Source of the DNA: Meconema thalassinum | Lineage: Eukaryota; Arthropoda; Insecta; Orthoptera; Tettigoniidae | Assembly (NCBI GenBank): GCA_946902985.2 | Contig: OX336391.1 | Location: 72,827,947-72,891,946 of the forward strand | Direction of reading: 5' to 3' | DNA length: 64,000 nucleotides | Part shown: positions 51,408-63,600 of the stretch, one piece after another | Layout of the letters: each line of letters starts with the position of its first letter | How positions within the stretch are numbered: the stretch's first letter is position 1 | Translations under genes and position numbers: made by a program | The notes under the pieces: model-generated | What the model saw: only the letters and a program-made list of their open reading frames with translations | Told to the model about the DNA's origin: nothing | The model's database searches: none

Positions 51408-51845
51408 CCAGAAGTCCTGCTTACCCAATGTGTACGTCTCCACAAGTCCTGTCTACCCAATGTGTACTTCTCTACTAGTCCGGTCTACCCAATGTGTACT
51501 TCTCTACTAGTCCTGTCTACCCAATGTGTACTTCTCTACAAGTCCTGTCTACCCAATGTGTACTTCTCTACAAGTCCTGTCTACCCAATGTGTACTTCTT
51601 TACAAGTCCTGTCTACCCAATGTGTACTTCTCTACTAGTCCTGTCTACCCAATGTGTACTTCTCTACAAGTCCTGTCTACCCAATGTGTACTTCTCTACA
51701 AGTCCTGTCTACCCAATGTGTACGTCTCCAGAAGTCCTGCTTACCCAATGTGTACGTCTCCACAAGTCCTGTCTACCCAATGTGTACTTCTCTACTAGTC
51801 CGGTCTACCCAATGTGTACTTCTCTACTAGTCCTGTCTACCCAAT

Positions 51846-54239
51846 GTGTACTTCTCTACAAGTCCTGTCTACCCAATGTGTACTTCTCTACAAGTCCTGT
51901 CTAACCAATGTGTACGTCTCCGCAAGTCCTGTCTACCCAATGTGTACTTCTCTACAAGTCCTGTCTACCCTACGTGTACTTCTCTACAAGTCCTGTCTAC
52001 ACAATGTGTACTTCTCTACAAGTCCTGTCTACCCTATGTGTACTTCTCTACAAGTCCTGTCTACCCAATGTGTACTTCTCTACTAGTCCTGTCTACCCAA
52101 TGTGTACTTCTCTACAAGTCCTGTCTACCCAATGTGTACTTCTCTACTAGTCCTGTCTACCCTACGTGTACTTCTCTACAAGTCCTAACTACCCAATGTG
52201 TACTTCTCTACAAGTCCTGTCTACCCAATGTGTACTTCTCTACAAGTCCTGTCTACCCTACGTGTACTTCTGTACAAGTCCTGTCTACCCAATGTGTACT
52301 TCTCTACAAGTCCTGTCTACCCAATGTGTACTTCTCTACAAGTCCTGTCTACCCAATGTGTACTTCTCTACTAGTCCTGTCTACCCAATGTGTACGTCTC
52401 CACAAGTCCTGTCTACCAAATGTGTACTTCTCTACAAGTCCTGTCAACCCAATGTGTACTTCTCTACAAGTCCTGTCTACCCAATGTGAACTCCTCTACA
52501 AGTCCTGTCTACCCAATGTGTACTTCTCTACTAGTCCTGTCTACCCAATGTGTACTTCACTACAAGTCCTGTCTACCCAATGTGTACTTCTCTACTAGTC
52601 CTGTCTACCCTACGTGTACTTCTCTACAAGTCCTGTCTAACCAATGTGTACTTCTCTACTAGTCCTGTCTACCCAATGTGTACTTCTCTACAAGTCCTGT
52701 CTACCCAATGTGTACTTCCCTACAAGTCCTGTCTACCCAATGTGTACTTCTCTACAAGTCCTGTCTACCCTACGTGTACTTCACTACAAGTCCTCTCTAC
52801 CCAATGTGTACTTCTCTACAAGTCCTGCCTACCCAATCTGTACTTCTTTACAAGTACTGCCTACCCAAAGAGTTTTTCACTACATGTCTTGCCTATCCAA
52901 TGTGTACTTCTCTACAATTCCTGCCTACCCAATGTGTACTTCTCTACAAGTCCTGTCTACCCTACGTGTACTTCTCTACAAGTCCTGTCTACCCAATGTG
53001 TACGTCTCCAGAAGTCCTGCTTACCCAATGTGTACGTCTCCACAAGTCCTGTCTACCCAATGTGTACTTCTCTACTAGTCCTGTCTACCCAATGTGTACT
53101 TCTCTACAAGTCCTGTCTACCCAATGTGTACTTCTCTACAAGTCCTGTCTAACCAATGTGTACTTCTCTACTAGTCCTGTCTACCCAATGTGTACGTCTC
53201 CAGAAGTCCTGCTTACCCAATGTGTACGTCTCCACAAGTCCTGTCTACCCAATGTGTACTTCTCTACTAGTCCGGTCTACCCAATGTGTACTTCTCTACT
53301 AGTCCTGTCTACCCAATGTGTACTTCTCTACAAGTCCTGTCTACCCAATGTGTACGTCTCCAGAAGTCCTGCTTACCTAATGTGTACGTCTCCACAAGTC
53401 CTGTCTACCCAATGTGTACTTCTCTACTAGTCCGGTCTACCCAATGTGTACTTCTCTACTAGTCCTGTCTACCCAATGTGTACTTCCCTACAAGTCCTGT
53501 CTACCCAATTTGTACTTCTCTACAAGTCCTGTCTAACCAATGTGTACGTCTCCGCAAGTCCTGTCTACCCAATGTGTACTTCTCTACAAGTCCTGTCTAC
53601 CCTACGTGTACTTCTCTACAAGTCCTGTCTACCCAATGTGTACTTCTCTACAAGTCCTGTCTACCCTATGTGTACTTCTCTACTAGTCCTGTCTACCCAA
53701 TGTGTACTTCTCTACTAGTCCTGTCTACCCAATGTGTACTTCTCTACAAGTCCTGTCTACCCAATGTGTACTTCTCTACTAGTCCTGTCTACCCTACGTG
53801 TACTTCTCTACAAGTCCTGTCTACCCAATGTGTACTTCTCTACAAGTCCTGTCTACCCAATGTGTACTTCTCTACAAGTCTTGTCTACCCTACGTGTACT
53901 TCTCTACAAGTCCTGTCTACCCAATGTGTACTTCTCTACAAGTCCTGTCTACAGAATGTGTACTTCTCTACAAGTCCTGTCTACCCAATGTGTACTTCTC
54001 TACTAGTCCTGTCTACCCAATGTGTACGTCTCCACAAGTCCTGTCTACTCAATGTGTACTTCTCTCCAAGTCCTGTCAACCCAATGTGTACTTCTCTACA
54101 AGTCCTGTCTACCCAATGAGTACTCCTCTACAAGTCCTGTCTACCCAATGTGTACTTCTCTACTAGTCCTGTCTACCCAATGTGTACTTCACTACAAGTC
54201 CTGTCTACCCAATGTGTACTTCTCTACTAGTCCTGTCTA
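51846..54239 (+). repeat. Superduplicate of 36714-39107 (offset 15132 bp)
   Basis: It carries the marker variants of duplication G, CCTAACTACCC (near 52182), TACAGAATG (near 53951) and TACTCAATG (near 54046), once instead of twice. It diverges from 39108 at 54240, where the sequence jumps to a segment matching 43905. One 3743-bp unit and some flanking sequence are absent from this copy. Confidence 0.85.
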
Positions 54240-54777
54240 CCCAATGTGTACGTCTCCAGAAGTCCTGCTTACCCAATGTGTACGTCTCCACAAGTCCTGT
54301 CTACCTAATGTGTACTTCTCTACTAGTCCTGTCTACCCAATGTGTACTTCTCTACAAGTCCTGTCTACCCAATGTGTACTTCTCTACAAGTCCTGTCTAA
54401 CCAATGTGTACGTCTCCACAAGTCCTGTCTACCCAATGTGTACTTCTCTACTAGTCCGTTCTACCCAATGTGTACTTCTCTACTAGTCCTGTCTACCCAA
54501 TGTGTACTTCTCCAGAAGTCCTGCTTACCCAATGTGTACGTCTACACAAGTCCTGTCTACCCAATGTGTACTTCTCTACTAGTCCGGTCTACCCAATGTG
54601 TACTTCTCTACTAGTCCTGTCTACCCAATGTGTACTTCTCTACAAGTCCTGTCTACCCAATGTGTACTTCTCTACAAGTCCTGTCTACCCAATGTGTACT
54701 TCTCTACTAGTCCTGTCTACCCTACGTGTACTTCTCTACAAGTCCTGTCTACCCAATGTGTACTTCTCTACTAGTCC

Positions 54778-57700
54778 TGTCTACCCAATGTGTACGTCTC
54801 CAGAAGTCCTGCTTACCCAATGTGTACGTCTCCACAAGTCCTGTCTACCCAATGTGTACTTCTCTACTAGTCCGGTCTACCCAATATGTACTTCTCTACT
54901 AGTCCTGTCTACCCAATGTGTACTTCTCTACAAGTCCTGTCTACCCAATGTGTACTTCTCTACAAGTCCTGTCTAACCAATGTGTACGTCTCCGCAAGTC
55001 CTGTCTACCCAATGTGTACTTCTCTACAAGTCCTGTCTACCCTACGTGTACTTCTCTACAAGTCCTGTCTACCCAATGTGTACTTCTCTACAAGTCCTTT
55101 CTACCCAATGTGTACTTCTCTACTAGTCCTGTCTACCCAATGTGTACGTCTCCACAAGTCCTGTCTACTCAATGTGTACTTCTCTCCAAGTCCTGTCAAC
55201 CCAATGTGTACTTCTCTACAAGTCCTGTCTACCCAATGAGTACTCCTCTACAAGTCCTGTCTACCCAATGTGTACTTCTCTACTAGTCCTGTCTACCCAA
55301 TGTGTACTTCACTACAAGTCCTGTCTACCCAATGTGTACTTCTCTACTAGTCCTGTCTACCCTACGTGTACTTCTCTACAAGTCCTGTCTAACCAATGTG
55401 TACTTCTCTACAAGTCCTGTCTACCCAATGTGTACTTCTTTACAAGTCCTGTCTACCCAATGTGTACTTGTCTACTAGTCCTGTCTACCCAATGTGTACT
55501 TCTCTACAAGTCCTGTCTACCCAATGTGTACGTCTCCAGAAGTCCTGCTTACCCAATGTGTACGTCTCCACAAGTCCTGTCTACCCAATGTGTACTTCTC
55601 TACTAGTCCGGTCTACCCAATGTGTACTTCTCTACTAGTCCTGTCTACCCAATGTGTACTTCTCTACAAGTCCTGTCTACCCAATGTGTACGTCTCCAGA
55701 AGTCCTGCTTACCAAATGTGTACGTCTCCACAAGTCCTGTCTACCCAATGTGTACTTCTCTACTAGTCCGGTCTACCCAATGTGTACTTCTCTACTAGTC
55801 CTGTCTACCCAATGTGTACTTCTCTACAAGTCCTGTCTACCCAATGTGTACTTCTCTACAAGTCCTGTCTAACCAATGTGTACGTCTCCACAAGTCCTGT
55901 CTACCCAATGTGTACTTCTCTACAAGTCCTGTCTACCCTACGTGTACTTCTCTACAAGTCCTGTCTACCCAATGTGTACTTCTCTACAAGTCCTGTCTAC
56001 CCAATGTGTACTTCTCTACAAGTCCTGTCTACCCAATGTGTACTTCTCTACTAGTCCTGTCTACCCAATGTGTACTTCTCTACAAGTCCTGTCTACCCAA
56101 TGTGTACTTCTCTACTAGTCCTGTCTACCCTACGTGTACTTTTCTACAAGTCCTGTCTACCCAATGTGTACTTCTCTACAAGTCCTGTCTACCCAATGTG
56201 TACTTCTCTACAAGTCCTGTCTACCCGACGTGTACTTCTCTACAAGTCCTGTCTACCCAATGTGTACTTCTCTACAAGTCCTGTCTACCCAATGTGTACT
56301 TCTCTACAAGTCCTGTCTACCCAATGTGTACTTCTCTACTAGTCCTGTCTACCCAATGTGTACGTCTCCTAAGTCCTGTCTACCCAATGTGTACTTCTCT
56401 ACAAGTCCTGTCTACCCAATGTGTACGTCTCCAGAAGTCCTGCTTACCCAATGTGTACGTCTCCACAAGTCCTGTCTACCTAATGTGTACTTCTCTACTA
56501 GTCCTGTCTACCCAATGTGTACTTCTCTACAAGTCCTGTCTACCCAATGTGTACTTCTCTACAAGTCCTGTCTAACCAATGTGTACGTCTCCACAAGTCC
56601 TGTCTACCCAATGTGTACTTCTCTACTAGTCCGGTCTACCCAATGTGTACTTCTCTACTAGTCCTGTCTACCCAATGTGTACTTCTCCAGAAGTCCTGCT
56701 TACCCAATGTGTACGTCTCCACAAGTCCTGTCTACCCAATGTGTACTTCTCTACTAGTCCGGTCTACCCAATGTGTACTTCTCTACTAGTCCTGTCTACC
56801 CAATGTGTACTTCTCTACAAGTCCTGTCTACCCAATGTGTACTTCTCTACAAGTCCTGTCTACCCAATGTGTACTTCTTTACAAGTCCTGTCTACCCAAT
56901 GTGTACTTCTCTACTAGTCCTGTCTACCCAATGTGTACTTCTCTACAAGTCCTGTCTACCCAATGTGTACGTCTCCAGAAGTCCTGCTTACCCAATGTGT
57001 ACGTCTCCACAAGTCCTGTCTACCCAATGTGTACTTCTCTACTAGTCCGGTCTACCCAATGTGTACTTCTCTACTAGTCCTGTCTACCCAATGTGTACTT
57101 CTCTACAAGTCCTGTCTACCCAATGTGTACGTCTCCAGAAGTCCTGCTTACCCAATGTGTACGTCTCCACAAGTCCTGTCTACCCAATGTGTACTTCTCT
57201 ACTAGTCCGGTCTACCCAATATGTACTTCTCTACTAGTCCTGTCTACCCAATGTGTACTTCTCTACAAGTCCTGTCTACCCAATGTGTACTTCTCTACAA
57301 GTCCTGTCTAACCAATGTGTACGTCTCCGCAAGTCCTGTCTACCCAATGTGTACTTCTCTACAAGTCCTGTCTACCCTACGTGTACTTCTCTACAAGTCC
57401 TGTCTACCCAATGCGTACTTCTCTACAAGTCCTGTCTACCCTATGTGTACTTCTCTACAAGTCCTGTCTACCCAATGTGTACTTCTCTACTAGTCCTGTC
57501 TACCCAATGTGTACTTCTCTACAAGTCCTGTCTACCCAATGTGTACTTCTCTACTAGTCCTGTCTACCCAATGTGTACTTCCCTACAAGTCCTGTCTACC
57601 CAATGTGTACTTCTCTACAAGTCCTGTCTACCCTACGAGTACTTCACTACAAGTCCTCTCTACCCAATGTGTACTTCTCTACAAGTCCTGCCTACCCAAT

Positions 57701-59382
57701 CTGTACTTCTTTACAAGTACTGCCTACCCAAAGAGTTTTTCACTACATGTCTTGCCTATCCAATGTGTACTTCTCTACAAGTCCTGCCTACCCAATGTGT
57801 ACTTCTCTACAAGTCCTGTCTACCCTACGTGTACTTCTCTACAAGTCCTGTCTACCCAATGTGTACGTCTCCAGAAGTCCTGCTTACCCAATGTGTACGT
57901 CTCCACAAGTCCTGTCTACCCAATGTGTACTTCTCTACTAGTCCTGTCTACCCAATGTGTAATTCTCTACAAGTCCTGTCTACCCAATGTGTACTTCTCT
58001 ACAAGTCCTGTCTAACCAATGTGTACGTCTCCACAAGTCCTGTCTACCCAATGTGTACTTCTCTACTAGTCCGGTCTACCCAATGTGTACTTCTCTACTA
58101 GTCCTGTCTACCCAATGTGTACTTCTCCAGAAGTCCTGCTTACCCAATGTGTACGTCTCCACAAGTCCTGTCTACCCAATGTGTACTTCTTTACAAGTAC
58201 TGCCTACCCAAAGCGTTTTTCACTACATGTCTTGCCTATCCAAAGTGTACTTCTCTACAAGTCCTGCCTACCCAATGTGTACTTCTCTACAAGTCCTGTC
58301 TACCCTACGTGTACTTCTCTACAAGTCCTGTCTACCCAATGTGTACTTCTTTACAAGTACTGCCTACCCAAAGCGTTTTTCACTACATGTCTTGCCTATC
58401 CAATGTGTACTTCTCTACTAGTCCTGTCTACCCAATGTGTACTTCTCCACAAGTCCTGTCTACCCAATGTGTACTTCTCTACAAGTCCTGTCTAACCAAT
58501 GTGTACGTCTCCACAAGTCCTGTCTACCCAATGTGTACTTCTCTACTAGTCCGGTCTACCCAATGTGTACTTCTCTACTAGTCCTGTCTACCCAATGTGT
58601 ACTTCTCCAGAAGTCCTGCTTACCCAATGTGTACGTCTCCACAAGTCCTCTCTACCCAATGTGTACTTCTCTACTAGTCCGGTCTACCCAATGTGTACTT
58701 CTCTACTAGTCCTGTCTACCAAATGTGTACTTCTCTACAAGTCCTGTCTACCCAATGTGTACTTCTCTACAAGTCCTGTCTACCCAATGTGTACTTCTTT
58801 ACAAGTCCTGTCTACCCAATGTGTACTTCTCTACTAGTCCTGTCTACATAATGTGTACTTCTCTACAAGTCCTGTCTACCCAATGTGTACGTCTCCAGAA
58901 GTCCTGCTTACCCAATGTGTACGTCTCCACAAGTCCTGTCTACCCAATGTGTACTTCTCTACTAGTCCGGTCTACCCAATGTGTACTTCTCTACTAGTCC
59001 TGTCTAACCAATGTGTACTTCTCTACAAGTCCTGTCTACCCAATGTGTACGTCTCCAGAAGTCCTGCTTACCCAATGTGTACGTCTCCACAAGTCCTGTC
59101 TACCCAATGTGTACTTCTCTACTAGTCCGGTCTACCCAATGTGTACTTCTCTACTAGTCCTGTATACCCAATGTGTACTTCTCTACAAGTCCTGTCTACC
59201 CAATGTGTACTTCTCTACAAGTCCTGTCTAACCAATGTGTACGTCTCCACAAGTCCTGTCTACCCAATGTGTACTTCTCTACAAGTCCTGTCTACCCTAC
59301 GTGTACTTCTCTACAAGTCCTGTCTACCCAATGTGTACTTCTCTACAAGTCCTGTCTACCCAATGTGTACTTCTTTACAAGT
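54778..59382 (+). repeat. Superduplicate of segment I
   Basis: Copy of 44604-49208. Just left of it, 54239-54740 matches 43905-44400 at an offset of 10334 bp, so 160 bp (five monomers) are missing here between the two matching stretches. A private CTTGTCTAC monomer lies near 55469. Confidence 0.88.
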
Positions 59383-59745
59383 ACTGTCTACCCAATGTGT
59401 ACTTCCCTACAAGTCCTGTCTACCCTACGTGTACTTCACTACAAGTCCTCTCTACCCAATGTGTACTTCTCTACAAGTCCTGCCTACCCAATCTGTACTT
59501 CTTTACAAGTACTGCCTACCCAAAGAGTTTTTCACTACATGTCTTGCCTATCCAATGTGTACTTCTCTACAAGTCCTGCCTACCCAATGTGTACTTCTCT
59601 ACAAGTCCTGTCTACCCTACGTGTACTTCTCTACAAGTCCTGTCTACCCAATGTGTACGTCTCCACAAGTCCAGTCTACCCAATGTGTACTTCTCTACTA
59701 GTCCGGTCTACCCAATGTGTACTTCTCTACTAGTCCTGTCTACCC
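56445..59745 (+). repeat. 4255-bp-offset duplication T, left copy
   Basis: It aligns with 60700-64000 at 4255 bp (133 monomers, one short). It contains core starts at 56571 and 58491 and diverged blocks at 57689, 58169, 58329 and 59481. A CCCTACGAGTAC variant near 57631 is not in the right copy. Confidence 0.88.
58169..58424 (+). repeat. Twin diverged blocks, AAAGCG lineage, second copy
   Basis: Copy of 47995-48250 at an offset of 10174 bp, including the CCTATCCAAAGTG change in the first D3. Confidence 0.9.
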
Positions 59746-60699
59746 AATGTGTACTTCTCCAGAAGTCCTGCTTACCCAATGTGTACGTCTCCACAAGTCC
59801 TGTCTACCCAATGTGTACTTCTTTACAAGTACTGCCTACCCAAAGAGTTTTTCTCTACATGTCTTGCCTATCCAATGTGTACTTCTCTACAAGTCCTGCC
59901 TACCCAATGTGTACTTCTCTACAAGTCCTGTCTACCCTACGTGTACTTCTCTACAAGTCCTGTCTAGCCAATGTGTACGTCTCCAGAAGTCCTGCTTACC
60001 CAATGTGTACGTCTCCACAAGTCCTGTCTACCCAATGTGTACTTCTCTACTAGTCCTGTCTACCCAATGTGTACTTCTCCACAAGTCCTGTCTACCCAAT
60101 GTGTACTTCTCTACAAGTCCTGTCTAACCAATGTGTACGTCTCCACAAGTCCTCTCTACCCAATGTGTACTTCTCTACAAGTCCTGTCTACCCAATGTGT
60201 ACTTCTCTACAAGTCCTGTCTACCCAATGTGTACTTGTCTACTAGTCCTGTCTACCCAATGTGTACTTCTCTACAAGTCCTGTCTACCCAATGTGTACTT
60301 CTCTACTAGTCCTGTCTACCCTACGTGTACTTTTCTACAAGTCCTGTCTACCCAATGTGTACTTCTCTACAAGTCCTGTCTACCCAATGTGTACTTCTAT
60401 ACAAGTCCTGTCTACCCGACGTGTACTTCTCTACAAGTCCTGTCTACCCAATGTGTACTTCTCTACAAGTCCTGTCTACCCAATGTGTACTTCTCTACAA
60501 GTCCTGTCTACCCAATGTGTACTTCTCTACTAGTCCTGTCTACCCAATGTGTACGTCTCCTAAGTCCTGTCTACCCAATGTGTACTTCTCTACAAGTCCT
60601 GTCTACCCAATGTGTACTTCTCTACTAGTCCGGTCTACCCAATGTGTACTTCTCTACTAGTCCTGTCTACCCAATGTGTACTTCTCCAGAAGTCCTGCT

Positions 60700-63600
60700 T
60701 ACCCAATGTGTACGTCTCCACAAGTCCTGTCTACCTAATGTGTACTTCTCTACTAGTCCTGTCTACCCAATGTGTACTTCTCTACAAGTCCTGTCTACCC
60801 AATGTGTACTTCTCTACAAGTCCTGTCTAACCAATGTGTACGTCTCCACAAGTCCTGTCTACCCAATGTGTACTTCTCTACTAGTCCGGTCTACCCAATG
60901 TGTACTTCTCTACTAGTCCTGTCTACCCAATGTGTACTTCTCCAGAAGTCCTGCTTACCCAATGTGTACGTCTCCACAAGTCCTGTCTACCCAATGTGTA
61001 CTTCTCTACTAGTCCGGTCTACCCAATGTGTACATCTCTACTAGTCCTGTCTACCCAATGTGTACTTCTCTACAAGTCCTGTCTACCCAATGTGTACTTC
61101 TCTACAAGTCCTGTCTACCCAATGTGTACTTCTTTACAAGTCCTGTCTACCCAATGTGTACTTCTCTACTAGTCCTGTCTACCCAATGTGTACTTCTCTA
61201 CAAGTCCTGTCTACCCAATGTGTACGTCTCCAGAAGTCCTGCTTACCCAATGTGTACGTCTCCACAAGTCCTGTCTACCCAATGTGTACTTCTCTACTAG
61301 TCCGGTCTACCCAATGTGTACTTCTCTACTAGTCCTGTCTACCCAATGTGTACTTCTCTACAAGTCCTGTCTACCCAATGTGTACGTCTCCAGAAGTCCT
61401 GCTTACCCAATGTGTACGTCTCCACAAGTCCTGTCTACCCAATGTGTACTTCTCTACTAGTCCGGTCTACCCAATATGTACTTCTCTACTAGTCCTGTCT
61501 ACCCAATGTGTACTTTTCTACAAGTCCTGTCTACCCAATGTGTACTTCTCTACAAGTCCTGTCTAACCAATGTGTACGTCTCCGCAAGTCCTGTCTACCC
61601 AATGTGTACTTCTCTACAAGTCCTGTCTACCCTACGTGTACTTCTCTACAAGTCCTGTCTACCCAATGTGTACTTCTCTACAAGTCCTGTCTACCCTATG
61701 TGTACTTCTCTACAAGTCCTGTCTACCCAATGTGTACTTCTCTACTAGTCCTGTCTACCCAATGTGTACTTCTCTACAAGTCCTGTCTACCCAATGTGTA
61801 CTTCTCTACTAGTCCTGTCTACCCAATGTGTACTTCCCTACAAGTCCTGTCTACCCAATGTGTACTTCTCTACAAGTCATGTCTACCCTACGTGTACTTC
61901 ACTACAAGTCCTCTCTACCCAATGTGTACTTCTCTACAAGTCCTGCCTACCCAATCTGTACTTCTTTACAAGTACTGCCTACCCAAAGAGTTTTTCACTA
62001 CATGTCTTGCCTATCCAATGTGTACTTCTCTACAAGTCCTGCCTACCCAATGTGTACTTCTCTACAAGTCCTGTCTACCCTACGTGTACTTCTCTACAAG
62101 TCCTGTCTACCCAATGTGTACGTCTCCAGAAGTCCTGCTTACCCAATGTGTACGTCTCCACAAGTCCTGTCTACCCAATGTGTACTTCTCTACTAGTCCT
62201 GTCTACCCAATGTGTAATTCTCTACAAGTCCTGTCTACCCAATGTGTACTTCTCTACAAGTCCTGTCTAACCAATGTGTACGTCTCCACAAGTCCTGTCT
62301 ACCCAATGTGTACTTCTCTACTAGTCCGGTCTACCCAATGTGTACTTCTCTACTAGTCCTGTCTACCCAATGTGTACTTCTCCAGAAGTCCTGCTTACCC
62401 AATGTGTACGTCTCCACAAGTCCTGTCTACCCAATGTGTACTTCTTTACAAGTACTGCCTACCCAAAGCGTTTTTCACTACATGTCTTGCCTATCCAATG
62501 TGTACTTCTCTACAAGTCCTGCCTACCCAATGTGTACTTCTCTACAAGTCCTGTCTACCCTACGTGTACTTCTCTACAAGTCCTGTCTACCCAATGTGTA
62601 CTTCTTTACAAGTACTGCCTACCCAAAGCGTTTTTCACTACATGTCTTGCCTATCCAATGTGTACTTCTCTACTAGTCCTGTCTACCCAATGTGTACTTC
62701 TCCACAAGTCCTGTCTACCCTATGTGTACTTCTCTACAAGTCCTGTCAAACCAATGTGTACGTCTCCACAAGTCCTGTCTACCCAATGTGTACTTCTCTA
62801 CTAGTCCGGTCTACCCAATGTGTACTTCTCTACTAGTCCTGTCTACCCAATGTGTACTTCTCCAGATGTCCTGCTTACCCAATGTGTACGTCTCCACAAG
62901 TCCTCTCTACCCAATGTGTACTTCTCTACTAGTCCGGTCTACCCAATGTGTACTTCTCTACTAGTCCTGTCTACCAAATGTGTACTTCTCTACAAGTCCT
63001 GTCTACCCAATGTGTACTTCTCTACAAGTCCTGTCTACCCAATGTGTACTTCTTTACAAGTCCTGTCTACCCAATGTGTACTTCTCTACTAGTCCTGTCT
63101 ACCCAATGTGTACTTCTCTACAAGTCCTGTCTACCCAATGTGTACGTCTCCAGAAGTCCTGCTTACCCAATGTGTACGTCTCCACAAGTCCTGTCTACCC
63201 AATGTGTACTTCTCTACTAGTCCGGTCTACCCAATGTGTACTTCTCTACTAGTCCTGTCTAACCAATGTGTACTTCTCTACAAGTCCTGTCTACCCAATG
63301 TGTACGTCTCCAGAAGTCCTGCTTACCCAATGTGTACGTCTCCACAAGTCCTGTCTACCCAATGTGTACTTCTCTACTAGTCCGGTCTACCCAATGTGTA
63401 CTTCTCTACTAGTCCTGTATACCCAATGTGAACTTCTCTACAAGTCCTGTCTACCCAATGTGTACTTCTCTACAAGTCCTGTCTAACCAATGTGTACGTC
63501 TCCACAAGTCCTGTCTACCCAATGTGTACTTCTCTACAAGTCCTGTCTACCCTACGTGTTCTTCTCTACAAGTCCTGTCTACCCAATGTGTACTTCTCTA

